Of a stretch of DNA of 64,000 nucleotides, positions 8,428-15,891 are shown piece after piece. The translations under genes were made by a program, and so were the position numbers. Each line of letters starts with the position of its first letter. Position 1 is the stretch's first letter. The notes under the pieces are model-generated. The model worked only from the letters and a program-made list of their open reading frames with translations, was not told the DNA's origin and did no database searches. This DNA is from Paenibacillus mangrovi (lineage in GTDB: Bacteria > Bacillota > Bacilli > Paenibacillales > Paenibacillaceae): positions 62,001 to 126,000 of the forward strand of contig NZ_JALIRP010000006.1 of NCBI RefSeq assembly GCF_022898935.1. Direction: 5' to 3'.

Positions 8428-9394
8428 TGGGAGGCTGAAGGGATTCCCCAGAATAAGGATGTTTCGAAATGGCGACAGCCTGCAGGGAAGCATGGTGGTG
8501 GAAGCTTCGATCGTGATGCCGATGTTCATCTTTTTTGTTATTTTTCTTATTTATATGGTGCAAATGACTCTGATCTCTACTGCCTTGCAGAGCACAGTAT
8601 CCGATACCGTCAAAATGGTGTCGACGCACATGTATCCGGTAGCATTGGCGATTGAACAGAAGGCACCTGAAAAGGATGAAAACGGCAAGGAGCCTGCGGG
8701 CAGCTGGAGCATTCCTAAGCTTTCGCTCAGCGATTGGGCCGCGCAATACACCGATACATTGCCTGCACCTTTGAATGAATGGATGGCTGGTGCAATAGCC
8801 AAGGCAGATGAGCCGCTTCAGGATTTGAAAAATCAGGTTGCCGAGGCTGCTCTTGATCCAGTAGTGAAGCCTATTTTGAAGCCGTACATGGAAAGCAGGC
8901 TGCTGGATTATGATCGTATCCATGTATCCAATATTCAAATCCCTAACCTCAAGACACGTACAGATCCATATTTCGGTATCGAGGTAAGCTATGAGCTGCC
9001 TATGAAGGTGCCATTTTTGAATAAAAAAATCGTGCTCCAGGCCAAGGCACAGGAACGTCTGTGGATCGGTGAGACGGAGCCAAAAAGCGCAGAAGAGACA
9101 GATCCGGGTGCTCAAAATGTGGAGGTATTAGAAAAGCCGGATCCGGCTTATGTCGGAAAAAAGGCAAAGGTTCGGGTGAAGATTTCGCCTGGGGAGACAG
9201 CCAATCTGTCCGTCTTTTATAAAAGCGGTCAAAGCACAGCCAAATACCTGGGTGAGAAGCAGGCGGATGCGGAGGGCTATATTGAATGGGAATGGTCTGT
9301 GGGGCCCAATACGACCCCGGGTACCTGGCCTTTTGTGGTGACCACAGGAAATGGTGAGAGAACCGAAGTCATGTTCACTGTCGTCAAAGGGTAA
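8396..9394 (+). CDS. Second TadE-like pseudopilin with C-terminal beta domain
   Basis: A 332-residue protein starting 32 bp inside the preceding gene; the ATG at 8396 has GGAAGGAAACC before it, which is far better than the in-frame ATG at 8354. GSMVVE (about residues 27-32) followed by a hydrophobic helix gives the TadE-type signature. The last 90 residues (DPAYVGKKAKVRV onward) alternate like a beta-sandwich and contain GTWPFVVTTGNGE, which looks like a bacterial Ig-like domain. Such a domain on a pseudopilin could be surface-exposed or bind wall or host material; that is inference. Confidence 0.7.
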   Translation: MRSNKRITLISGRLKGFPRIRMFRNGDSLQGSMVVEASIVMPMFIFFVIFLIYMVQMTLISTALQSTVSDTVKMVSTHMYPVALAIEQKAPEKDENGKEPAGSWSIPKLSLSDWAAQYTDTLPAPLNEWMAGAIAKADEPLQDLKNQVAEAALDPVVKPILKPYMESRLLDYDRIHVSNIQIPNLKTRTDPYFGIEVSYELPMKVPFLNKKIVLQAKAQERLWIGETEPKSAEETDPGAQNVEVLEKPDPAYVGKKAKVRVKISPGETANLSVFYKSGQSTAKYLGEKQADAEGYIEWEWSVGPNTTPGTWPFVVTTGNGERTEVMFTVVKG

Positions 9395-9447
9395 CAGGGA
9401 CACGGTATGGCAATTATGAAAAGAAATAAAGGGGGAGCTTCACGCAT

Positions 9448-9960
9448 ATGGAGGTTTCAATCTGGGGATGTGCACTCATCGTCATCGCAGCTTTTGTCAC
9501 GGATATTCGAACCATGAAAGTTCCCAACTGGCTGACAGTGACGGCAATGATTAGTGGTTTTTGTTTTCATATGGTAACAGAGGGGCTGCATGGGCTGGCA
9601 TTTTCCGCCAAAGGCTTTGCTGCAGGGTTTGGGCTGCTGCTTCTGATGCATATGATCGGTGCTGTTGGGGCCGGTGATGTCAAACTGTTTGGAGGGATTG
9701 GAGCCTGGCTCGGGACGCTGCTCACGGTTCAATGTCTGGTTTATTCCGTTTTTTGTGCCGGCTTCATAGGAGTCATTATTCTTTTGTGGCGAAGAGAAAC
9801 GCTGAAAAGGCTTCGAATGGTCGTGAGCAGCTTGGCCGGCGTCTTTATTTTAAGGAGTCTTCAATCTCTAAATGTGGGAAAGGAGCAGCAGCTTCGTTTT
9901 CCGTTTATGCTGGCGGTGGTTCCCGGTTATATTTTCGCATGCATCTATACACTCAGCTAG
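9448..9960 (+). CDS. Prepilin peptidase, A24 family (TadV/CpaA)
   Basis: A 170-residue polytopic membrane protease with the two catalytic aspartates of family A24: Asp19 in TDIRTMKVPN and Asp77 in GAGDVK. It lacks the N-methyltransferase domain of PilD, as expected for the short TadV/CpaA type. It would cleave the leader peptides of the Flp1-like pilin and the two TadE-like proteins encoded upstream. GGGGGAG lies before the ATG at slightly long spacing. It is 13 bp from the next gene, in the same operon. Confidence 0.88.
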   Translation: MEVSIWGCALIVIAAFVTDIRTMKVPNWLTVTAMISGFCFHMVTEGLHGLAFSAKGFAAGFGLLLLMHMIGAVGAGDVKLFGGIGAWLGTLLTVQCLVYSVFCAGFIGVIILLWRRETLKRLRMVVSSLAGVFILRSLQSLNVGKEQQLRFPFMLAVVPGYIFACIYTLS

Positions 9961-9972
9961 GGGTGAATCCAT

Positions 9973-11877
9973 TTGTTAGGTTTAACAAGAGATTTTGTAC
10001 AGCAGGGCGGGACGTTTATGGTCCTTGCTGGCAGCAGCGGAATCCATTCCGATGAACTGAGCAAGGTAGAGGCAGCGATGATCACAGCGGCAAGAATCCC
10101 ACGTTTTTTGCCCCTTCATGTTCAGGAAATAGATCTGCAGGTAACCTTAAGATATGACATTACCGAAAAGAAGATGCTGTCACACATGCTTAAGGGTGAG
10201 AAAATCAACATGACCGAATACTACAGTCTTCTGCTGCAGATCGCAGATACGCTGGAGGAAAGCGTCATGTACATGCTGCAGCCAGGAAAGTACATATTGG
10301 ATGAAGACTATATTTTTGTGGATGGTTCACTTCAGGAAGGCACACTTTACCTGGCCTATATTCCTCTTGAACGAACGGAATGCTTAAGGCTCGTAAAGGA
10401 CAGCCTAAAGGATCTTGTTACCCGGTTCATGGCCTCTGTAACGGAGCTGAGCGGCGGGGGCGTTCAGCAGCTGCTGCAGTACACCTCTTCCGAGGAATTT
10501 ACTGTGAATGGATTTAAAAAGCGACTTCTTGACCTGCTGACCTGTGAAGATGAGCCGCGGAAATCAGCAACAACCGATTCTAAGCAGGTCCGATTCCCAG
10601 TTTCATATGATGAACAAGATCAAAAAGAGCGTTACAGCACGGGATTGCATGGTGGCGCGAATCATGCTGCTTCGGCAGCGTCGCGGGCGGAAGTGATTCC
10701 TTATCCTTCAAGAGGGAGAACGGAATTGCCTGCCTCAAGTGCTGGTAGAGAAATTCCAGCTGAGCCGTTTCTAAAACGAGATCGAAACTCAGCACCGGCC
10801 GGTGAGCTTCCAAAACTTGGGACAAACCGCGATGATCAGAAACCCGAACCGGAAGTGCCTGATTTTCTTAAAAGCTGGAGTGGTTATGGCTCAAGTTCGG
10901 AGGAAGAAGCGTCGCCTGCTGAAGCTGAAGAAGAACAGAAAGCTGCTTCATCCCGGAAAACTTTCATCGCTCTTGGCTGCTTGCTGGCTGCGGCCCTGGT
11001 ATGGAGAATGATATACATGTCAGCTCCAAGCAGTGGAAAGTTGATCTTATGCGTCCTTCTGACCGTTATTCTCGCTGTAATTGCAATCATGGGCTGGAGC
11101 GGCAGGCTTTTCGCTTCAAAAAAGGAAGCAGCAGCTTCTGGTGCTTTTGAAGAGCTGCCTGATTTCGGTTCAGTTGAGCTTTCGGCCGAGTCCCGGCGAA
11201 GCAAAAGCCGTTCCCGTTTTGAGATCGAACAACTGACGGGCTTTTTTAGAGGCAGCGCGAAAAAGGACAAAGGGGACTGGGACTCTTCGGACAGGGACAT
11301 GCCTGATCCGGAGCCGGATTGGAAATGGTCGTTCCCTGAATCACAGCCCGATCAGAGAAAGAGAACACCTATCCCGTCGCATAACCAGCGAATGTGGAAT
11401 CATGCCGGCGTTGCGCTTGACGGAGATCACGTGGACAAGAGCGAAAGGGATTACTATAGTCAGCTGGTCCCAAAGACAGAAATATTGAATTCAGGTAAAG
11501 GCAGTGCAACTGTACTGCTGAGTGGAGTGGTTGCTGATGAAATGAAGACTGCGGCTTCAGAGCCAACATCGATGTGTTATTTGCTGAGAGAAGGAGACGG
11601 TGGGGAGAGGGCCGAACGCATCGACCTGAGGCAGCAGCATTTTGTCATTGGACGTTCCGAAGAGGTATCGCAGTATGTTGAAGTCTCCGTAGGAGCCTCG
11701 CGCGCGCATGTAGAGCTGAGCCGGACCGAAGATGGAGGATATCTAATCAAGGATCTCGGCTCCAAGAATGGTACCCGTCTAAAGGGGGAAACAATGGTGC
11801 CTTATAAGGAGTATCCGCTTCATGACGGGGACAAGTTTATTATCGCCAAGGGAGCTTACACATTCCGATCTGCCTGA
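9973..11877 (+). CDS. DUF6382-FHA domain membrane protein of the Tad operon
   Basis: A 634-residue protein. Residues 1-195 match the DUF6382 type of N-terminal domain found in Firmicutes. A low-complexity polar region follows. Two hydrophobic helices lie at about residues 330-375, then a second charged linker, and a C-terminal FHA domain (about 555-634) with the expected GRS, SRAHVEL and SKNGT motifs. FHA domains bind phosphothreonine, so this protein may couple a Ser/Thr kinase signal to the pilus machine. No kinase gene is in the window. TTG start, chosen because GGGGTGA precedes it at normal distance. Its last 22 bp overlap the convergent downstream gene. Confidence 0.75.
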   Translation: MLGLTRDFVQQGGTFMVLAGSSGIHSDELSKVEAAMITAARIPRFLPLHVQEIDLQVTLRYDITEKKMLSHMLKGEKINMTEYYSLLLQIADTLEESVMYMLQPGKYILDEDYIFVDGSLQEGTLYLAYIPLERTECLRLVKDSLKDLVTRFMASVTELSGGGVQQLLQYTSSEEFTVNGFKKRLLDLLTCEDEPRKSATTDSKQVRFPVSYDEQDQKERYSTGLHGGANHAASAASRAEVIPYPSRGRTELPASSAGREIPAEPFLKRDRNSAPAGELPKLGTNRDDQKPEPEVPDFLKSWSGYGSSSEEEASPAEAEEEQKAASSRKTFIALGCLLAAALVWRMIYMSAPSSGKLILCVLLTVILAVIAIMGWSGRLFASKKEAAASGAFEELPDFGSVELSAESRRSKSRSRFEIEQLTGFFRGSAKKDKGDWDSSDRDMPDPEPDWKWSFPESQPDQRKRTPIPSHNQRMWNHAGVALDGDHVDKSERDYYSQLVPKTEILNSGKGSATVLLSGVVADEMKTAASEPTSMCYLLREGDGGERAERIDLRQQHFVIGRSEEVSQYVEVSVGASRAHVELSRTEDGGYLIKDLGSKNGTRLKGETMVPYKEYPLHDGDKFIIAKGAYTFRSA

Positions 11878-12767
11878 TGTTCTTTCAGATCTCGAAGAGC
11901 CTGCTCAAGTGTCGGATAGTCAAAATGGAAGCCATGCTTCAGCACCTTGTCTGGCATGATGCGCTGCCCTTCCAATATGATGAGAGAAAGCTCACCCAGA
12001 ACCGTTTTCATCATAAAAGAGGGAACCGGAAACCAGTGCGGTCTATGATAGACGCGACCAACGGTCTGACCGAACTGATTGTTCGTTACAGGCTCTGGCG
12101 CGGATGCATTGACAGGTCCGCTGACATCGGATTGGGTAATACAGAATTCGATCAGCCGGACCATATCCTGCAGATGAATCCAGGACACCCACTGCTGGCC
12201 GCTGCCAATTCTCCCGCCGAAGCCGAGCAAGTACGGCAGCTTCATCAGCGGGAAAGCCCCTTCCTTTGTCCCGAGAACGACACTGGTCCGGAGCTTGATC
12301 AGGCGGACCTCTTGAATGAGATCAGCGGTATCCTCCCACTTCTTAACGACTGAAGAGGGAAAGTCGGCGACATGAGCCGGGCTGTCTTCACTAAAGGTAT
12401 CGGTGAGTGACGTGCCATATATGGCTATGGCTGAAGCTTGAACGACGACCTCGGGCTTTTGATGAAGGGCCTGAACTAGTTTGGCTACGGCCTGCACGGT
12501 AGTCATCCGGGATTCGATGATGCTTTTTTTGGCTGTGGGTGTCCAGCGCTGGTTCAGAGAGGAGCCGGCCAGATTGATGAGCGCTTCCGTCCCTTCCAGA
12601 AGTTCAGGGTAGGCATCGATTTGCTCCCAAGTAAGGTACTTCACAACCGTTTGGTCAAGTTCAGGAATTTTGCGGGTAATGATGGTTACTTCATGTCCTT
12701 GCTGCAGAAGATGATCGGAGAGGGCCTTCCCAATAAAGCCGGTTCCACCGCAAATCGTGATTTTCAT
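11856..12767 (-). CDS. TIGR01777-family NAD(P)-dependent epimerase-like oxidoreductase
   Basis: A 303-residue short-chain/epimerase-superfamily protein with the N-terminal nucleotide motif GGTGFIG (residues 7-13) and the family's NLAGSS segment (about 66-71). It resembles the TIGR01777 group (YfcH/SulA-like), whose substrate is unknown. The C-terminal region has the family's HWFPVP stretch and DUF1731-like end. The ATG at 12767 gives the normal MKITICGG start; the in-frame GTG codons at 12782 and 12779 lie closer to the GAGGGGT site, so a five-residue longer N-terminus is possible. Its 3' end overlaps the FHA gene on the other strand. Confidence 0.85.
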   Translation of the reverse strand: MKITICGGTGFIGKALSDHLLQQGHEVTIITRKIPELDQTVVKYLTWEQIDAYPELLEGTEALINLAGSSLNQRWTPTAKKSIIESRMTTVQAVAKLVQALHQKPEVVVQASAIAIYGTSLTDTFSEDSPAHVADFPSSVVKKWEDTADLIQEVRLIKLRTSVVLGTKEGAFPLMKLPYLLGFGGRIGSGQQWVSWIHLQDMVRLIEFCITQSDVSGPVNASAPEPVTNNQFGQTVGRVYHRPHWFPVPSFMMKTVLGELSLIILEGQRIMPDKVLKHGFHFDYPTLEQALRDLKEHQADRNV

Positions 12768-12856
12768 AAACGGATACACCACACCCCTCTAGTATTGTGT
12801 AAAACATTCATAATGAAGTTGATCCAGAATTGTTCAATACATAAAAGTTTGTATGC

Positions 12857-12930
12857 AAAAACCCCCAGGTACGGGATCAGACTGACGAAATGATACATTT
12901 CTTCAATTTGATGCTCCTGCCAGGGGGCTT
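12857..12930 (-). terminator. Terminator of the DUF2621 gene (minus strand)
   Basis: On the minus strand a CCCCC arm (12923-12927) pairs with GGGGG (12862-12866) and is followed by five T. The wide loop contains a second small hairpin (GAAAT/ATTTC). Confidence 0.55.
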
Positions 12931-12950
12931 GTCAGTTACAGGCTATAGGT

Positions 12951-13421
12951 CTACTTTTGCATCAGATGCTCATAAGGCTTGTAGTCGATCTGGTTTTTGT
13001 TAAGGAAAGCGATGAGGAACTTATTGTCCCTTTTTGGCGTAGCAGATATGTAACCTTTAATACAGTGATCTCGTGTGACCTCCGGCGCCTTGTCTTCTAG
13101 TGCGATTCTGCCGATTTCAGCCGCAATCGAATGCTTGGCGATATCACGGAACGGTCCGGGTACCGGCTTAACCAGTTTGTCTAAAAATACCTTGGATTCA
13201 TCCGTCCACAGATGGCGGCTTGCTTCCACCCAGTGGTTTTGCCAGTCCAGCTTAGATCTGCCGTCTGTCTTTGGCAGTACCTTCAGGAATTTACGGATCA
13301 TAAAATATCCGCCAATCGTCATACAGATCAGCAGGATCACCGCCCATACCATGACGGAATCCATAAAGATATTTGAGGGCATGGAAGAGGACAGGAGCTT
13401 CGTGCCCAATGAACTATGCAT
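12951..13421 (-). CDS. DUF2621 family membrane-anchored protein (YneK-like)
   Basis: A 156-residue protein with one N-terminal membrane helix (about residues 20-42) and a cytoplasmic C-terminal domain rich in conserved charged residues (LDWQNHWVEASRHLW, then KPVPGPFRDIAKHSI). This matches DUF2621, present in Bacillus as YneK; the function is unknown. The start at 13421 has AGAGGTGAACCAC before it; the longer frame to 13448 has no site. It is transcribed away from nfo. Confidence 0.75.
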   Translation of the reverse strand: MHSSLGTKLLSSSMPSNIFMDSVMVWAVILLICMTIGGYFMIRKFLKVLPKTDGRSKLDWQNHWVEASRHLWTDESKVFLDKLVKPVPGPFRDIAKHSIAAEIGRIALEDKAPEVTRDHCIKGYISATPKRDNKFLIAFLNKNQIDYKPYEHLMQK

Positions 13422-13542
13422 GTGGTTCACCTCTAGGATTATCTTCAATTCACTAAACCTTTTTCTGAATTATAACGCATTCCTAGATTTATTTCAGCAT
13501 TCACGCTAAAATAAGGGATAATTCGATTGAGGAGGATGGATT

Positions 13543-14664
13543 ATGCTAAAAATCGGTTCTCATGTGTCCTTTTCGGACAAGGGCCTGTTAAGTGCAACTA
13601 CCGAAGCCAACAGCTATGGATCGAACACGTTTATGATATATACTGGCGCTCCGCAGAATACGCGCCGCAAGCCGATTGAATCAATGTATCTTGAAGAAGG
13701 CAAGCAATTAATGAAGGAAAGCAGCTTTGAGGAAATTGTCGTGCACGCGCCTTACATTATCAACCTGGGATCTTACAAGTCAAATACGTTCGAGCTTGCA
13801 GTCAGCTTTCTTCAGGAGGAAATTCGCCGCACGCATGCCATTGGCGTGAAAAATATTGTGCTTCATCCGGGGGCATATACCGACAAGGATCCTGAATACG
13901 GCATCGATCGGATTGCCGAGGGACTTAATGAAGTGCTAAACGGAACGGATGAAACCGAGGTTCATATCGCGCTGGAGACGATGGCAGGCAAAGGAACGGA
14001 AATGGGCCGTACCTTTGAGGAAATCGCTCGTATGATCGAAAAGGTGAAGCACAATGAACGCCTGACAATCTGTATGGATACATGTCATATTCATGACGCT
14101 GGCTACGACATTGTAAGCGATCTTGACGGAGTGCTTGAAGAGTTTGACCGCATTATCGGCCTCGACCGCATTGGCGTCGTTCATATCAATGACAGCAAAA
14201 ATCCGCGTGGAGCCGGTAAAGACCGTCACACCCCGATCGGATCCGGCTGGATTGGCTTTGATACGATCAACAACGTCGTACATCATGAAAAACTTGCAGG
14301 CAGACCATTTATTCTGGAGACGCCTTGGATCGGCAAGGAAGCCAAAACGCAGCGGCCGATGTACGAGATCGAAATCGCGCTTCTGCGCGGCAGCGTATCA
14401 GAACGTTTTGGTGCGGACTTTATGAATCAAGTGGAAGACCTGCATACATTTTTTGCGAAGCAGGACATTGATCCCCGTCAATATGTGCTCGATGTCTGGA
14501 CGCTGCTGAAAAATGACGCCAAAGCGAAGAAAGCAGATTCCCGCGAACCGCTGGAGCGTTTGTACGACTTGATCGCCGAAGCGAGTTTGTTCCCTGATCT
14601 GAGCGAGGAACAGGTCAACCAGCGGCTGATTGCCTGTCTGGCAGGCAAAGGAGCCTTGAAATAA
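13543..14664 (+). CDS. nfo: Deoxyribonuclease IV (endonuclease IV) with C-terminal extension
   Basis: A TIM-barrel AP endonuclease for base-excision repair. Metal-site motifs of the family are visible: [10 protein letters not shown] near residue 69, HPG at about 107-109, [10 protein letters not shown] at about 147, [11 protein letters not shown] at about 178-188, [16 protein letters not shown] at about 214-229 and ETPW at about 264. The family is usually about 280-300 residues, while this protein has 373. The extra 75 residues are helical and charged, with no motif I recognise. GAGGAGG precedes the ATG. Confidence 0.9.
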   Translation: MLKIGSHVSFSDKGLLSATTEANSYGSNTFMIYTGAPQNTRRKPIESMYLEEGKQLMKESSFEEIVVHAPYIINLGSYKSNTFELAVSFLQEEIRRTHAIGVKNIVLHPGAYTDKDPEYGIDRIAEGLNEVLNGTDETEVHIALETMAGKGTEMGRTFEEIARMIEKVKHNERLTICMDTCHIHDAGYDIVSDLDGVLEEFDRIIGLDRIGVVHINDSKNPRGAGKDRHTPIGSGWIGFDTINNVVHHEKLAGRPFILETPWIGKEAKTQRPMYEIEIALLRGSVSERFGADFMNQVEDLHTFFAKQDIDPRQYVLDVWTLLKNDAKAKKADSREPLERLYDLIAEASLFPDLSEEQVNQRLIACLAGKGALK

Positions 14665-14715
14665 CGAAATCTTTAATTAGATATAGAGAGAGTATGAGGG
14701 AGGAGCAGGAGTCTC

Positions 14716-15618
14716 ATGGAACTACATGTCAAAAATAATGCATCATCTGCTTCACAAGCACATCAAAACCGCGCACGCATGCTTATTTCTTGTCCGGATG
14801 GACCGGGAATCGTAGCGGCTGTATCGCATTTTCTGCACGAGCATGGGGCTAATATCGTTCAATCTGACCAATACACGATGGATCCGGAGGGCGGGATGTT
14901 CTTTATGCGGGTTGAGTTTGATCTGCCCGATTTGGAGCAGAGATTGCCCGCATTGAAGGAACAGTTTGCGGCAGCAGGATCGAGATTCAGTATGCAGTGG
15001 AAGATTTATAGCGTCAGCCGCAAGAAAAGACTGGCTATTTTCGTATCCAAAGAGGATCATTGTCTGGTCGAGCTGCTGTGGCAGTGGCAGGCGGGAGATC
15101 TGGACGCCGAAATTGCGATGGTGGTCAGCAACCACCCGGATATGAAGGAGTATGTGGAATCGTTTGGCATACCATATCATCATATTCCGGTGACAGCCGA
15201 CACGAAAAAGGAAGCCGAGCAGCGCCAGCTTGAAGTGGTGAGCAGCGACATTGATGTCATTATTTTGGCACGGTACATGCAGATTATCTCTCCAACCTTT
15301 ATCGAGCATTACCGGAACCGGATTATCAATATCCACCATTCGTTCCTTCCGGCCTTCGTCGGCGGCAAGCCTTATGCCCAAGCCTACGATCGCGGGGTGA
15401 AAATTATCGGAGCAACCGCCCACTATGTTACAGAAGTGCTGGACGGAGGCCCGATCATCGAGCAGGACGTGCAGCGCGTCAGCCACCGCGATGATGTCAG
15501 CGAACTGAAGCGGATCGGACGAACCATTGAGCGCGTCGTCCTGGCGAGAGCTGTCAAATGGCATATCGAGGACCGGATTCTGGTTCATGAAAATAAAACC
15601 GTTGTGTTTAACGGCTAA
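14716..15618 (+). CDS. purU: Formyltetrahydrofolate deformylase
   Basis: A 300-residue enzyme that hydrolyses 10-formyl-THF to formate and THF, balancing the one-carbon pool and feeding formate to purine synthesis. An ACT regulatory domain occupies about residues 20-95 (LISCPDGPGIVAAVSHFLHE). The formyltransferase fold follows, with the catalytic NIHHSFLPAF segment (about 205-214) and the LDGGPII loop with its aspartate (about 241-247). GGGAGGAGC precedes the ATG. A clear terminator follows, so the gene ends its transcript; nfo lies 51 bp upstream and may be co-transcribed. Confidence 0.92.
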   Translation: MELHVKNNASSASQAHQNRARMLISCPDGPGIVAAVSHFLHEHGANIVQSDQYTMDPEGGMFFMRVEFDLPDLEQRLPALKEQFAAAGSRFSMQWKIYSVSRKKRLAIFVSKEDHCLVELLWQWQAGDLDAEIAMVVSNHPDMKEYVESFGIPYHHIPVTADTKKEAEQRQLEVVSSDIDVIILARYMQIISPTFIEHYRNRIINIHHSFLPAFVGGKPYAQAYDRGVKIIGATAHYVTEVLDGGPIIEQDVQRVSHRDDVSELKRIGRTIERVVLARAVKWHIEDRILVHENKTVVFNG

Positions 15619-15686
15619 TTTACTTTCTTTTCCGGTGAGCTGCATTATTTCAAGTGTTATTCATCTCACATAGTATCTGACCGACA

Positions 15687-15717
15687 AAAGCCTGCTTCGC
15701 GTGAAGCAGGCTTTTTT
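15687..15717 (+). terminator. Rho-independent terminator after purU
   Basis: AAAGCCTGCTTC pairs with GAAGCAGGCTTT around a short CGCGT loop, followed by a T run. It separates purU from the large membrane-protein operon. Confidence 0.9.
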
Positions 15718-15891
15718 AGATCGTAACGGCAAAAAATGACTTACATATACAATGTTCTACCATTTGTAAAGATGTTTTAACAAAATTTTCTTTAGAAAAA
15801 TTTCAAAAATATTGAAGTGAATTTAAGAAAAGAAACGTCTTTAATATCGTATGATGAAATCAAGCAACGATTAGAGTAGAGAGGGGTAGAA

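Noticed and set aside
14752..15645. A 297-codon minus-strand frame opposite purU
   Set aside because: Antisense of a clear PurU; no motifs, no ribosome binding site.
15780..15890. An ECF-sigma promoter (TGAAAC/CGTC type) before the MoxR/VWA operon
   Set aside because: TGAAGT and CGTC occur 17 bases apart but the essential AAC of the -35 is missing; too weak to list as a feature.
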